From Melioribacteraceae bacterium (GTDB lineage: Bacteria > Bacteroidota > Ignavibacteria > Ignavibacteriales > Melioribacteraceae): a stretch of DNA of 64,000 nt. Shown here in pieces: positions 48,701-57,515 of this stretch (positions within the stretch are counted from its first letter, which is position 1; each line of letters starts with the position of its first letter). The notes below the pieces were generated by a model. The model did no database searches, had not been told where the DNA came from, and saw nothing but the letters and a program-made list of their open reading frames with translations. Location of the stretch: the NCBI GenBank assembly GCA_011525875.1, contig WYBN01000010.1:154944-218943 (forward strand), given 5' to 3'. The position numbers and the translations under genes were made by a program.

Positions 48701-49364
48701 AAACACTCTGTTGAGAATACCTGTAAAATATACTGTTGATGAAATTTCATCAGGCATTCCGCAAAGAGTAACTACATTTCTCAGCGAACTGCCGGCATCA
48801 AGAAACCAGCAGTGGGACTCCGGCGAAGAAATTATTTTCTTCACTCCCGGCGCCAAAGGCACCGTGCAGGATACATTAACATGGGGCGTTGTTATCAGAA
48901 AGCCGGCTGATACATTAATAACGCCTATAGCCCCTGGCGATGGCGACGTATTGCTTATCAAAACAAAGCGCCCGTTTAGAGCGAATGATAAATTCATTTT
49001 GAAAACCGTATCGGGCAAAATCAGTAACGAACTTGCAAAGTCCAAATTAGATAAAATTTATGTTGTGCCTAATCCTTATGTAGGCTATAATGTAATAGAA
49101 CCGACAACAAAGCTTCCCGGTCAATCGCGCGGCGAGAGAAGAATTTATTTCGAGAATCTTCCCACAAAATGTACAATAAGGATTTACAGTTTGAGCGGCG
49201 ATCCGGTAGCAAAGATTGATCACGATTCCGGCATTGAACACGGCAGAGCTTACTGGAACCTGCTCAACTTCGATGGTTTTGGAGTCGCTTACGGTGTTTA
49301 TATTGCCCATATAGATGCCGGATCGTTAGGCGAGAAAATTCTCAAATTCGCTTTAATTAAATAA
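45768..49364 (+). CDS. Giant secreted protein with Ca-binding-like repeats and a T9SS-like tail
   Basis: A 1198-residue exported protein with a signal peptide (MKKNYLLILSAFLLFANLLFAQ). It contains acidic Asp/Asn/Gly motifs of thrombospondin-3 or dockerin type (NDGDGKPDSW near residue 205; a dense block near 380-435; DWNGDGKW near 660), and a fibronectin-III-like part around 545-740. The C-terminus (IYVVPNPYVGYN, then YSLSGDPVAKIDH) resembles a T9SS sorting domain but lacks the usual PNPFNPST. I cannot name a function. It sits between a TonB receptor and PorV with short gaps, so a joint surface complex is plausible. Confidence 0.75.
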   Translation: MKKNYLLILSAFLLFANLLFAQTEGELRKLAIEKMALKEQRSREHQSVRDYMNDILSRYPIADKEGKNFTQKPKSKYDPSVLSKTNAREDRKSFLMNGNRISVEVYNYGGIGPGYGLLRNVNNFVWRDLGYVFQFCPIIGAKVRDEATGENIYIISDGLNDYTSPMLQEISPTGDTLWQWQPLPGYADPDQPNMASNPALDNDGDGKPDSWPRDWYNPVLGKYVWPGYLSQDATNADLEIFWAMDDRDNKEFNYYPYENDRTKKGLGIQIDGRAFQWSNALAENTIFFVYSVTNVSDKRLDSVFFGIYGDPDLGGGSPENTDDNGFFIPPYSLDTVNVDNIPVYARSMVYFWDPDMKGNFGLPLGYLGCKFLESPGDPDDGIDNDGDGMLDESQDDGEDNDDDWNPDIHDVGVDGIPNTGDEGEGDGMPTAGLVLPNGSPHPLYPGEPNFEYTDLDESDQIGLTSFNSWSWNQDKISNDLSMWNRAIPSNFGAIQQNTDIVFIFGSGYISLDPGETKRISMALLVGEDLDDLLISAEIVQTIYNQNYQFFKPPVTPLVTAVPGDKKVTLYWDTSAEESIDPITGKDFQGYVIYRSTDPAFSDIQKITDGKGSRFLSEPLKTADGRDAKWDVAFRDEPFEDKNGNGVYDAGEAFTDWNGDGKWTANVEDPWEGYHPVPYQKRGVQYYLGDNTGLVHSFVDTNNVINGQTYYYAVVAFDHGDSTGIPPTETTKKITVDPITSQITFDRNTVAVIPGPRPIGYISPSLDNGNVTHIDGKGTGKVDFNIINDLVIPEGGEYILSFSDTITTPRSKIFSKNYSVLKSQPVTEEFLAYDTNFTQLSNKHILNDEYLVVKGLDGTVYTENVDYIIVYDRGSIRRTSSSGMLPREQYIITYRYYPIHQSTRLAGQDDNPVFDGVQLVVDDEDALIYDANNSKWIAGSSNYTFSAKLSSIGALKKLYPGDYEITFSNENIDTAVTFTNTLLRIPVKYTVDEISSGIPQRVTTFLSELPASRNQQWDSGEEIIFFTPGAKGTVQDTLTWGVVIRKPADTLITPIAPGDGDVLLIKTKRPFRANDKFILKTVSGKISNELAKSKLDKIYVVPNPYVGYNVIEPTTKLPGQSRGERRIYFENLPTKCTIRIYSLSGDPVAKIDHDSGIEHGRAYWNLLNFDGFGVAYGVYIAHIDAGSLGEKILKFALIK

Positions 49365-49371
49365 TTAGTGA

Positions 49372-49404
49372 TCCTAATAATATTCTAAACAAAAAGTATT
49401 AGGA
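49372..49404 (+). promoter_or_regulatory. Hairpin covering the porV ribosome binding site
   Basis: TCCTAATA at 49372-49379 pairs with TATTAGGA at 49397-49404. The second arm contains most of the AGGAG that serves the porV start at 49412. If formed, the hairpin would lower PorV translation. The stem is AT-rich and weak, so the effect is uncertain. Confidence 0.3.
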
Positions 49405-49411
49405 GTATTAA

Positions 49412-50431
49412 ATGAAAAGAATAAAGTTTATTGCTGGTTTAATTTTGATTGCCGCCGTTTCAGTCAGCTTTGGACAGAATACTACAAAGTCGGGAACCAC
49501 GGCAGCTCAATTTCTTAAAATAGGAATCGGACCTCGTGCAATTGGAATCGGTTCTGCTTTCACTGCAACAGCCGATGATATAACCGCGGTCTATTGGAAT
49601 CCGGCTGGATTGTCAAATATAGTTTCTAACGAAGCTCATTTCAACCACACAAGCTGGATTGCCGATATCGGTTTTGACTTCGCTGCATTTGCAACTCATC
49701 TTTCCGGAGTGGGAACAGTCGGAGTTTCAGTATCCGTGTTGAATGCAATCGACGGCATGTTGATTCGTACAGTTGAAAATCCGGAAGGAACCGGCGAAAG
49801 ATTCGACGCGGGCTCTATGTCTATAGGTTTAAGCTATGCGAGAAGCCTAACTGATAATTTCTCTATTGGCTTCACGGGTAAATACATCCGCGAATTTATC
49901 TGGAATGAATCTGCTGTAGGTTTTGCTCTCGATGCCGGAGTTCTCTACAAAATACCGGTGCTGAATGAATTCAGATTAGCCGCAAGTATTTCTAACTTCG
50001 GAACCAAGATGAAAATGGACGGTAGAGATATTATTGAGATTAAACATGTCGGCGAAGAAGGGCATGGAAATCTTATTAATTCATACATTCAACTTGAAGA
50101 ATGGGATTTGCCACTGTTGTTCAGAGTCGGTGTTGCTGCTGACTTGATTAAAGATGAAACATCATTACTGATACTTGCTCTTGATGCTGTTCACCCGAAC
50201 GATCACACAGAGTATGTTAATACCGGCATCGAATATACATGGAATAAAATGATTTCTGTGCGCGCCGGTTATAATTCATTGTTCGAATCAAAATCGGAAA
50301 AGGGGTTAACGCTCGGCGTTGGTTTGAATTATCGGCTTATAGAATCAGTAAGGGTTTTATTTGATTATGCATATCAGGATTTTGGGCGGCTCGAAGAAGT
50401 ACATTATTTTTCCGTAGGAGTTAAGTTCTGA
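49412..50431 (+). CDS. PorV/PorQ-family outer-membrane protein
   Basis: A 339-residue outer-membrane beta-barrel of the PorV/PorQ group (related to FadL barrels). A signal peptide is followed by FLKIGIGPRAIGIGSAFTA and AVYWNPAGLSNI, the family signatures, and the protein ends in aromatic FSVGVKF. PorV shuttles T9SS cargo from the translocon to the attachment machinery. Ignavibacterial genomes usually hold several copies, so this one may serve the neighbouring secreted proteins. A terminator follows it. Confidence 0.88.
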   Translation: MKRIKFIAGLILIAAVSVSFGQNTTKSGTTAAQFLKIGIGPRAIGIGSAFTATADDITAVYWNPAGLSNIVSNEAHFNHTSWIADIGFDFAAFATHLSGVGTVGVSVSVLNAIDGMLIRTVENPEGTGERFDAGSMSIGLSYARSLTDNFSIGFTGKYIREFIWNESAVGFALDAGVLYKIPVLNEFRLAASISNFGTKMKMDGRDIIEIKHVGEEGHGNLINSYIQLEEWDLPLLFRVGVAADLIKDETSLLILALDAVHPNDHTEYVNTGIEYTWNKMISVRAGYNSLFESKSEKGLTLGVGLNYRLIESVRVLFDYAYQDFGRLEEVHYFSVGVKF

Positions 50432-50455
50432 TTGGAAATTAATTCGTTTTAATTG

Positions 50456-50486
50456 AACCCAATCTTCGTCCGGCGGGGATTGGGTT
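50456..50486 (+). terminator. Intrinsic terminator after porV
   Basis: AACCCAATC at 50456-50464 pairs with GATTGGGTT at 50478-50486 around a 13-base loop, followed by TATTATATTTTATT. It ends the receptor-porV transcript and separates it from the cell-wall enzyme block. Confidence 0.7.
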
Positions 50487-50518
50487 TATTATATTTTATT
50501 CATTAAAAAAAGTTTGCC

Positions 50519-53014
50519 ATGCGTTACATCAAATTTATTTTTTTGCCGCTCATTTTTTTCAATACAATAACCGAGGCAGCTGATATTGACACGGTAACGA
50601 AGCAATTATCCATTAAAAATAATTTTGCAGAAATCGAATCAGGATACCAAACAGAAATAAAGTTCTCGGATGAACTTACATTACCTTTTAGTGGAATTAA
50701 AACCTTTACAGGAGTAGGTTTACAAATTTTTTTGAAAGAAAAGACATCCTTTTTCCCCCGTTTGTTTATTACGGAAATTTCAGAGAATGAAAGTGTAGAG
50801 GATTGGCGCGAAATTTTAATTGATGAAGATATTGAGCAGGGCTACGAATATTTGATAACACAACTTTACTTTGCAGGGAAAGAGTCAGAATCAATAAGAA
50901 TAAAAATTGACGGAAACAGCGATGATATTAGCAGAATAAACGTAGTATTCATCAACCCGGGCGAAACTCCCGAGGCAAAGAAAAAACTGATTGACGAAAA
51001 GAAAAATGAGATAGAAACAAAAAGTCCGTTAGATTTTGATCTTCCTCCTTATGTAAGCAGAACCGAATGGGGGTGCCCGGACGGTCAGAGCTCCAGGTGG
51101 AACCCGAGTTATACAAATGTGACGCATTTGATAGTTCACCATTCGGCCACTGCAAATTCAGAAGCAGAATGGGCGGCTGTTGTAAGAACTTTTTGGACAT
51201 GGCATGCAATAAATAATGGCTGGGGAGATATCGGCTACAATTTTTTGGTCGACCCTAACGGCGTAGTTTACGAAGGCAGAGCCGGCGGGAATAATGCAAT
51301 CGGCGCTCACTTTTGCGGTTATAACGGAAGGACAATGGGTGTATGTGTTATCGGAACTTACACAAGCGTTAAACCGACTGACAGCGCTATTGCTAGCCTT
51401 GTAAAAATTCTCACATGGAAGAGTAACCTTGAAGGAATTGACCCTGCGGGCACTTCCTATCATCAGAGCTCGAACAAAACGATAAAAAATATTTCTGGGC
51501 ACCGTGACGGCTGCGCAACCGAATGCCCGGGGACGCAATTATATAATTACCTTCCTTCCGTTAGAAATGAGGTGAAGAATTTGCTGCAAGCGAAACCGCC
51601 GTTTGTACAATCGCCCGGTTATAACGCAGAAAAAGAAAATCACCTTGTATATAAACCGATCCGAATTGAGTTCTCCGCTGCGATGGATCAAGTTAGCGTT
51701 GAGAATTCTCTATCAATTTCGCCCGATTCGTTTGTATCATTTAGTTGGAGCAATTCGAATATATTAAATATTCAGCCGGATAATCATTGGGAGTTTTCAA
51801 CTGCGTACACAGTAGAGATTAGCGATAATGCGGAAAGTTTATTCGGCGCACCGCTTGACGGAGATAATGACGAAGAACCCGGCGGAGATTATGTTTATAA
51901 ATTTACAACCACCGAGCCTGACAGCCAGCCGCCGTATATTGTAAAAGGATTTCCCGAAGGAGAGGAAATAAATATTCTCGCGGAGATGAAATTTGTTTTT
52001 AATGAAGAAGTCGACGGAATTATCGGACGGGTGTTTCTAAAAGACAGCGCAAACAAAACAGTTACAATCACGGACGGCAAAATTGTGAACGAGGACGACA
52101 TTACTTACATAACCTTCCGTCCTCGAGATCCGCTTAAATTAAACGCCGTATATTCCGTAATACTTAAAAGCGGTATTTCCGATTTTCTTGGCAATTCACT
52201 CGATGAAGATATAATAATTAATTTCAAAACAATGCCGGATGAATTCATCGGACAATTTATAATTGAAGATTTTGCATCGGTTGACAGATGGATAGATCCT
52301 CTGGAAAATGATTTAACTGAAAACATTGTTCCGGAAGCGACTTCATTTTCTGCCAACAGTTTCAAATCTATTTCTCCTTCTTCGTCAGCGCGGATAATTT
52401 ACGAGTTTGTCCCCGGATTAGCCGGAACTGTAGGTCTATTTATGAGCCCGCCTCTTACGTTCAATGATTCTACCATGCTCTACGGCGTCTGGGTATATGG
52501 TGATTTAAGTATGAACAGACTTATGTTTTCTTTAGACGGGAATTTAGTAGAATACGGCGCGATAGATTGGTTCGGATGGGAATTTGTTGCAGCGCCTTTA
52601 ACGGACAACGCATATAATTCCTTTGAAGGTTTAGCGTTGATTAAAGATGAAGCTGGCGACGTAAAAGGCGAGCTTTATTTTGATGACTTGCAGACTAAAT
52701 CTGCCGTAACTAGTTTAAATGAAAAAATAGTAATCACCGGAAATTATGAATTGTATCAGAATTATCCGAACCCGTTCAATCCATCTACGGTAATCAAATT
52801 TAATCTGCCAGAAAAAGGTTTTGTTAAAATTTGGGTGTCAAATTTACTAGGAGAAGAAGTCAAAATAATATCCCGCGGGATTTATAACCAAGGCGTGCAT
52901 GAAGTGGTTTTCAATGCTGAAGGACTCGCTGCAGGAATATATTTCTATTCTATTCAGGCAGGCGCAGGCGGGAGCGGTTTTTTCCATACAAAGAAATTTG
53001 TTTTACTAAAATAA
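50519..53014 (+). CDS. T9SS-exported N-acetylmuramoyl-L-alanine amidase (PGRP/Amidase_2)
   Basis: An 831-residue exported enzyme that should cut the bond between muramic acid and the peptide of peptidoglycan. After the signal peptide and an unrecognised domain, an Amidase_2/PGRP domain (about 180-355) has zinc ligands in LIVHHSATAN and in SGHRDGCATECPGTQLYNYLP. Two SbsA-type Ig-like domains follow (about 365-465 and 470-575), then a jelly-roll-like domain, and a T9SS type A sorting domain (QNYPNPFNPSTVIKFNL) in the last 85 residues. It is the first of five close genes, four of which act on cell walls. Confidence 0.9.
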   Translation: MRYIKFIFLPLIFFNTITEAADIDTVTKQLSIKNNFAEIESGYQTEIKFSDELTLPFSGIKTFTGVGLQIFLKEKTSFFPRLFITEISENESVEDWREILIDEDIEQGYEYLITQLYFAGKESESIRIKIDGNSDDISRINVVFINPGETPEAKKKLIDEKKNEIETKSPLDFDLPPYVSRTEWGCPDGQSSRWNPSYTNVTHLIVHHSATANSEAEWAAVVRTFWTWHAINNGWGDIGYNFLVDPNGVVYEGRAGGNNAIGAHFCGYNGRTMGVCVIGTYTSVKPTDSAIASLVKILTWKSNLEGIDPAGTSYHQSSNKTIKNISGHRDGCATECPGTQLYNYLPSVRNEVKNLLQAKPPFVQSPGYNAEKENHLVYKPIRIEFSAAMDQVSVENSLSISPDSFVSFSWSNSNILNIQPDNHWEFSTAYTVEISDNAESLFGAPLDGDNDEEPGGDYVYKFTTTEPDSQPPYIVKGFPEGEEINILAEMKFVFNEEVDGIIGRVFLKDSANKTVTITDGKIVNEDDITYITFRPRDPLKLNAVYSVILKSGISDFLGNSLDEDIIINFKTMPDEFIGQFIIEDFASVDRWIDPLENDLTENIVPEATSFSANSFKSISPSSSARIIYEFVPGLAGTVGLFMSPPLTFNDSTMLYGVWVYGDLSMNRLMFSLDGNLVEYGAIDWFGWEFVAAPLTDNAYNSFEGLALIKDEAGDVKGELYFDDLQTKSAVTSLNEKIVITGNYELYQNYPNPFNPSTVIKFNLPEKGFVKIWVSNLLGEEVKIISRGIYNQGVHEVVFNAEGLAAGIYFYSIQAGAGGSGFFHTKKFVLLK

Positions 53015-53032
53015 ACTTAGGATTAAATAGAA

Positions 53033-56026
53033 ATGAAACCGGGTAAAATTTTATTTTATCTAATAATTGCCGTTTCAATTTGGGGCTGCGCGGGTGTTGT
53101 AACTGTTGATGAGGAAGTTTCTTTTAGCGACGAAAGATTGATTGAAGATCTTAAAAAGAAATTTGAAGAAAAAAGTTTTTCGTTTTTTATTCCGCCTACA
53201 ACGCGCGTTGACAGCGTAATTATCGATTCGCTGAAAAAGAAAATAAACATAAAAACTAACAAAGGGTTTTCGTACAGACCATTCCGTGAAAAAGATATTG
53301 ATACAATCTATAGTGAACTAAAAAAGTTTTTCGCCAGGTCACATCCACATTACAGTGTTTCGGTTGAATCAATCGGTCACACCATTGAAGATTTAATACC
53401 AAATTTCTATCGGGAAAAATTAGCCCGGGATTGGAATCGAAAACCGGGAGATTTTAAGTCTTTGCAGGTAGTGAAGAATATAAGTAAACCATATAAAATA
53501 ACTAAGGGTCTTCAGGATAGGAATATTGCGATGTGGCACAGCCACGGCTGGTATTACAATCATAAACTTGACCGCTGGTTATGGCAGCGCGCGCGCTTAT
53601 TTCAAATAGTAGAAGATATCGGTCCCTTAGCTTTTGTTATTCCTTACTTAACCCCTATGCTCGAAAATGCCGGGGCAAATGTATATCTGCCGCGTGAACG
53701 AGATCACCAAATACATGAAGTAGTTATTGATAACGATATGAATACAGAATCATACATCGAAGAGAGCTTTGATGAAAATTATATTTGGCAGAATGGAGCA
53801 GGCATTGGATTTAAATACGGAACGCCTCCTTACGATGCAAATTATAACCCCTTTGAACACGGCACACACAGAATCGTTAAGTCGGGAATCAATGCGAATG
53901 CAAGAGCAAGTTACATTCCCATTATTCCTGAGGAAGGGGAATATGCAGTATATATTTCTTACAAAGCATCAGAAGAGAATGTCAATAATGCTCATTATAC
54001 TGTTTATCATCTCGGCGGCAAAACTGAATTTGCCGTCAATCAGCAGATTGGAGGAAGCACCTGGTTTTATCTCGGTAAGTTCAAATTTGCCAGCGGAAAA
54101 AATCCAGGAGCCGGCAAAGTGGTGATAGAAAATAATAGCAGTACGCCGGGTAAAATAGTGTCAACAGATGCAGTTCGTTTCGGCGGGGGAGCGGGAATCG
54201 TTAAGCGGAACGGCAATACAAGCGGGAGGCCTAAATTTGTTGAAGGTGCGCGATACTGGCTTCAATATGCCGGCATGCCCGATACGCTCGTTTATAATCT
54301 CAATAGTGATGCTGATGATTATAAAGATGATTATCAAAGCAGGGCTGAGTGGGTTAATTATCTCGCCGGCGCTCCTGCGGGTCCGAACAAAAACAGAAAT
54401 GAGAAAGGGCTGGGAATACCCATTGACATTTCATTATCATTCCACACTGACGCTGGAATAACACACAACGATACCGTTGTTGGAACTCTTGCAATTTACA
54501 GCTATCCCGATCTCGATTCGAATTTTATTTTTCCGCAGGGTTACTCGAGAATAGCAAATAGAGATTTAACTGATATACTGCAGACTCAAATCGTCAATGA
54601 CATAAAAGAAAAATACGATTCCATTTGGAATAGGAGATATTTATGGGATCAAATGTACAGCGAAGCTGCGCGTCCTAATGTGCCTGCAGTATTGCTTGAA
54701 TTACTTTCACACCAAAATTTTTTAGATAATAAATTTCAGCTCGATCCCTTATTTCGATTCGATGTTTCCCGCTCGATTTACAAGGCATTTTTAAGATTTT
54801 TGTCTGCACAGTATAATTTTGATTATGTCGTTCAGCCGCTTCCCCCGGATAATTTCGCCGCAGTAATTGAAAACGGCTCTATTCGATTAACGTGGCAGCC
54901 TGTGATCGATCCCATAGAACCGGACGCCGTTCCGACCGGATATGTTGTTTACAAAAGAAATAACGGAGACGGATTTGATAACGGCGTTTTTGTGAATTCG
55001 AATGAGTATGTAATTAGTGATTATTCCTTAGGGGATATTTATAGTTTTAAAGTAACGGCTGTGAATGAGGGCGGCGAAAGTTTTCCTACAGAAATATTAT
55101 CCGTATGCCAAGTGGATAATGATTCCAAACCCATACTGATAGTTAATGCTTTTGACAGAGTTTCTTCAGCTGCTTCCGTTTCATTAGAAGGGTTCGAAGG
55201 ATTTGCCGATTTCATAGACCAGGGCGTTCCCGATAAAATTGATCTAAGTTATGTAGGCAGCCAATATAATTTTACGCCTTCTTCAAAGTGGGCGACTGAT
55301 GATACGCCGGGACACGGTTCAAGCTATGCAAACTATGAAACTAAAGTTATCGCAGGCAACAGCTTTGATTTCCCGTTCATTCACGGTTCTGCTATCAAAG
55401 CAAACGGATTTTCTTTTGTTTCAACAAGTGATGAAGCAGTAATGAACAATCATATAAATATGAACGATTACAACACGGCTGATTTAATTTTCGGCGAAGA
55501 AAAAGAAACTTCATGGCAGAAATCGTTTGCCGATTCGCTGCACGGAATAAAATTCAAAGCATTTCCCGAAAAGATGAAAATAAAAATTGAAGAGTTTTTA
55601 GCTAAGGAAAAAAATCTATTCCTAAGCGGTTCATATATTGGGACGGAACTCTTTGCAAAAAAAACAAAGGAACATCCGGATAGAGCTTATGCGGCGGATG
55701 TTTTGAAATATAAACTTGATTCACAATTCGCGGTGAAGGAAGGCAGAGTATTTTCTATAGACAATGATTTTCTCCCAAAAGGCTACGAGTTTGAATTTGA
55801 GACTCAACTCAATGATTCTATTTATGCGGCGGAAGCGCCGGATGCATTGGGCGCAGTAAACGGCGGCAAAACGATTTTCCGGTACAGCGAAAATCACTTC
55901 AGCGCTGCAGTCGCTTACGGCAGCGGCTATAAAACCGTGGCATTCGGTTTCCCGTTCGAGACAATTAAGAACGAAAGAGATAGAATCTTAGTGATGAAAT
56001 CGATTTTGAATTTTTTCAATAAATAA
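53033..56026 (+). CDS. Lipoprotein with Amidase_3-like domain interrupted by a golvesin-type domain
   Basis: A 997-residue protein, often labelled xanthan lyase or golvesin-like in Bacteroidota. The N-terminus ends in a lipobox-like IWGC at Cys 19. An Amidase_3-like fold is visible in pieces: WHSHGWYYN near residue 166 (first His), LSFHTDAG near 469 (second His) and VPAVLLELLSH near 551 (catalytic Glu). Between these lies a beta-rich golvesin-type domain (about 240-388: GEYAVYISY, STDAVRFGGG). A fibronectin-III domain (about 605-700) and a C-terminal alpha/beta domain follow. It probably cleaves cell-wall peptides or amides from the cell surface. Pairing with the other wall enzymes supports this. 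Confidence 0.8.
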   Translation: MKPGKILFYLIIAVSIWGCAGVVTVDEEVSFSDERLIEDLKKKFEEKSFSFFIPPTTRVDSVIIDSLKKKINIKTNKGFSYRPFREKDIDTIYSELKKFFARSHPHYSVSVESIGHTIEDLIPNFYREKLARDWNRKPGDFKSLQVVKNISKPYKITKGLQDRNIAMWHSHGWYYNHKLDRWLWQRARLFQIVEDIGPLAFVIPYLTPMLENAGANVYLPRERDHQIHEVVIDNDMNTESYIEESFDENYIWQNGAGIGFKYGTPPYDANYNPFEHGTHRIVKSGINANARASYIPIIPEEGEYAVYISYKASEENVNNAHYTVYHLGGKTEFAVNQQIGGSTWFYLGKFKFASGKNPGAGKVVIENNSSTPGKIVSTDAVRFGGGAGIVKRNGNTSGRPKFVEGARYWLQYAGMPDTLVYNLNSDADDYKDDYQSRAEWVNYLAGAPAGPNKNRNEKGLGIPIDISLSFHTDAGITHNDTVVGTLAIYSYPDLDSNFIFPQGYSRIANRDLTDILQTQIVNDIKEKYDSIWNRRYLWDQMYSEAARPNVPAVLLELLSHQNFLDNKFQLDPLFRFDVSRSIYKAFLRFLSAQYNFDYVVQPLPPDNFAAVIENGSIRLTWQPVIDPIEPDAVPTGYVVYKRNNGDGFDNGVFVNSNEYVISDYSLGDIYSFKVTAVNEGGESFPTEILSVCQVDNDSKPILIVNAFDRVSSAASVSLEGFEGFADFIDQGVPDKIDLSYVGSQYNFTPSSKWATDDTPGHGSSYANYETKVIAGNSFDFPFIHGSAIKANGFSFVSTSDEAVMNNHINMNDYNTADLIFGEEKETSWQKSFADSLHGIKFKAFPEKMKIKIEEFLAKEKNLFLSGSYIGTELFAKKTKEHPDRAYAADVLKYKLDSQFAVKEGRVFSIDNDFLPKGYEFEFETQLNDSIYAAEAPDALGAVNGGKTIFRYSENHFSAAVAYGSGYKTVAFGFPFETIKNERDRILVMKSILNFFNK

Positions 56027-56033
56027 TACCGAT

Positions 56034-57500
56034 ATGAAAAAATTAACAATATTCTTATTGATTTTATTAGCCGCGGCTTTCCCTGAATATGCGCAGAATA
56101 AAAGTCTTCAGAGCAAAATCCTTGATTATCAAAAAACAAAACTGCTGAAAAACTCTACCTGGTCATTACATGCAAAATACCTTGATACCGATGATATAAT
56201 AATTTCGTTAAATCAAGACCAGAGCGTTGCTCCGGCTTCAGGCTTAAAAGTTTTTACATCTGCAGCGGCATTAGATTATCTCGGCGAGGATTATAAGTTT
56301 GTCACCAAGATATTTTATGACGGCGCAATATCAAGCGGGGGAACACTTGAAGGAAATATTTATATTTCGGGAGGAGGCGATCCGGCTCTCGGCTCCGGTC
56401 TCCTTAAAGGTTCGCTTCCGTTGGATGAATTGATTGCTGTATGGATAGATGCCATAAGAGCTTCTGGAATCAAAATGGTTGAAGGAAGTATTACTGCGGA
56501 TAATTCCCTTTATGATGACAAACCGATACCTGATCATTGGAACTATATAGATATTGGAAATTATTACGGGATGTCTTCAGGCGCATTAACTATAAATGAA
56601 AATCTTTATCATCTCTACTTCAAACCATCGAAAATAATAGGGGAAGAAGCGGAGGTGCTGCGGACAGAACCCGAAATTCCATGCTTATCATTTATCAATC
56701 ATATGAAAACCGGAAAGCCCGGTTCCGGTGATAATGGTTACATATTTAATGCACCGCAGCAGTTTAATGCAACCCTAAGAGGAACTATCCCCGCCGGTGT
56801 GGATGAATTTTCAATCAAAGGTTCAATACCCGATCCGCCGCTTTTTACCGCTCAATTTCTGACCCGCAAGTTGATTGAAAGTAATATTAAAGTAACAGGT
56901 GAAGCAAAGCGTACGGACACTCCCGTAGAATACGATAAAACAAAACTAATCACCGAAACTTTCTCCCCTCCAATAAAGGATATCGTGTTCTTGCTTAATA
57001 AGAAAAGCAATAATCTTTACGCAGAACTTCTGCTTAAAGCGATAGGTTTGAAAGTACACGGGAAGGGATCGACTGAAAACGGCGCGCAAGCAGTTGCCGA
57101 CTTCTTGAAGATCAATAATATTAATATTGACGCATTGTCGATACAGGACGGAAGCGGACTTTCGAGAACAAATTGCATAAGCTCACGTATGATGACTGAA
57201 TTGCTATCAGCGCTGACTAAGAAAAAATACTTTACTGCGTTTTATAACTCACTTGGAATTGTAGGAAAAGCAGATGATATAAGTTCATACAGAAACCTTG
57301 GGCGCGGAACTTCACTCGAAAATAATGCGAGAATGAAGTCAGGCGGTATAAATGGCGTGCGGAGTTATTCCGGTTACTTAAAAGACGGCAACAATAGAAC
57401 AATAGTATTTTCTTTCATAGCAAACAATTTTAACGGAGCCGGAAGCGCAGTAAATAAAATTCATCTCGAATTGATGAGAGAACTGGCAGATTTGAAATAA
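56034..57500 (+). CDS. dacB: D-alanyl-D-alanine carboxypeptidase/endopeptidase (PBP4 type)
   Basis: A 488-residue exported penicillin-binding protein of the S13/PBP4 family, which trims terminal D-Ala and cuts cross-links between peptidoglycan peptides. The active-site SxxK is in PASGLKVFTSAA near residue 65, SxN is KKSNNLYAE near 325, and the KTG triad appears as KSG in MKSGGINGVRSYSGYL near 440. A long insert between SxxK and SxN (ITADNSLYDDKPIPDHW region) is typical. It begins 7 bases after the previous gene. Confidence 0.93.
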   Translation: MKKLTIFLLILLAAAFPEYAQNKSLQSKILDYQKTKLLKNSTWSLHAKYLDTDDIIISLNQDQSVAPASGLKVFTSAAALDYLGEDYKFVTKIFYDGAISSGGTLEGNIYISGGGDPALGSGLLKGSLPLDELIAVWIDAIRASGIKMVEGSITADNSLYDDKPIPDHWNYIDIGNYYGMSSGALTINENLYHLYFKPSKIIGEEAEVLRTEPEIPCLSFINHMKTGKPGSGDNGYIFNAPQQFNATLRGTIPAGVDEFSIKGSIPDPPLFTAQFLTRKLIESNIKVTGEAKRTDTPVEYDKTKLITETFSPPIKDIVFLLNKKSNNLYAELLLKAIGLKVHGKGSTENGAQAVADFLKINNINIDALSIQDGSGLSRTNCISSRMMTELLSALTKKKYFTAFYNSLGIVGKADDISSYRNLGRGTSLENNARMKSGGINGVRSYSGYLKDGNNRTIVFSFIANNFNGAGSAVNKIHLELMRELADLK

Positions 57501-57515
57501 TAAATAGAGGCATAA

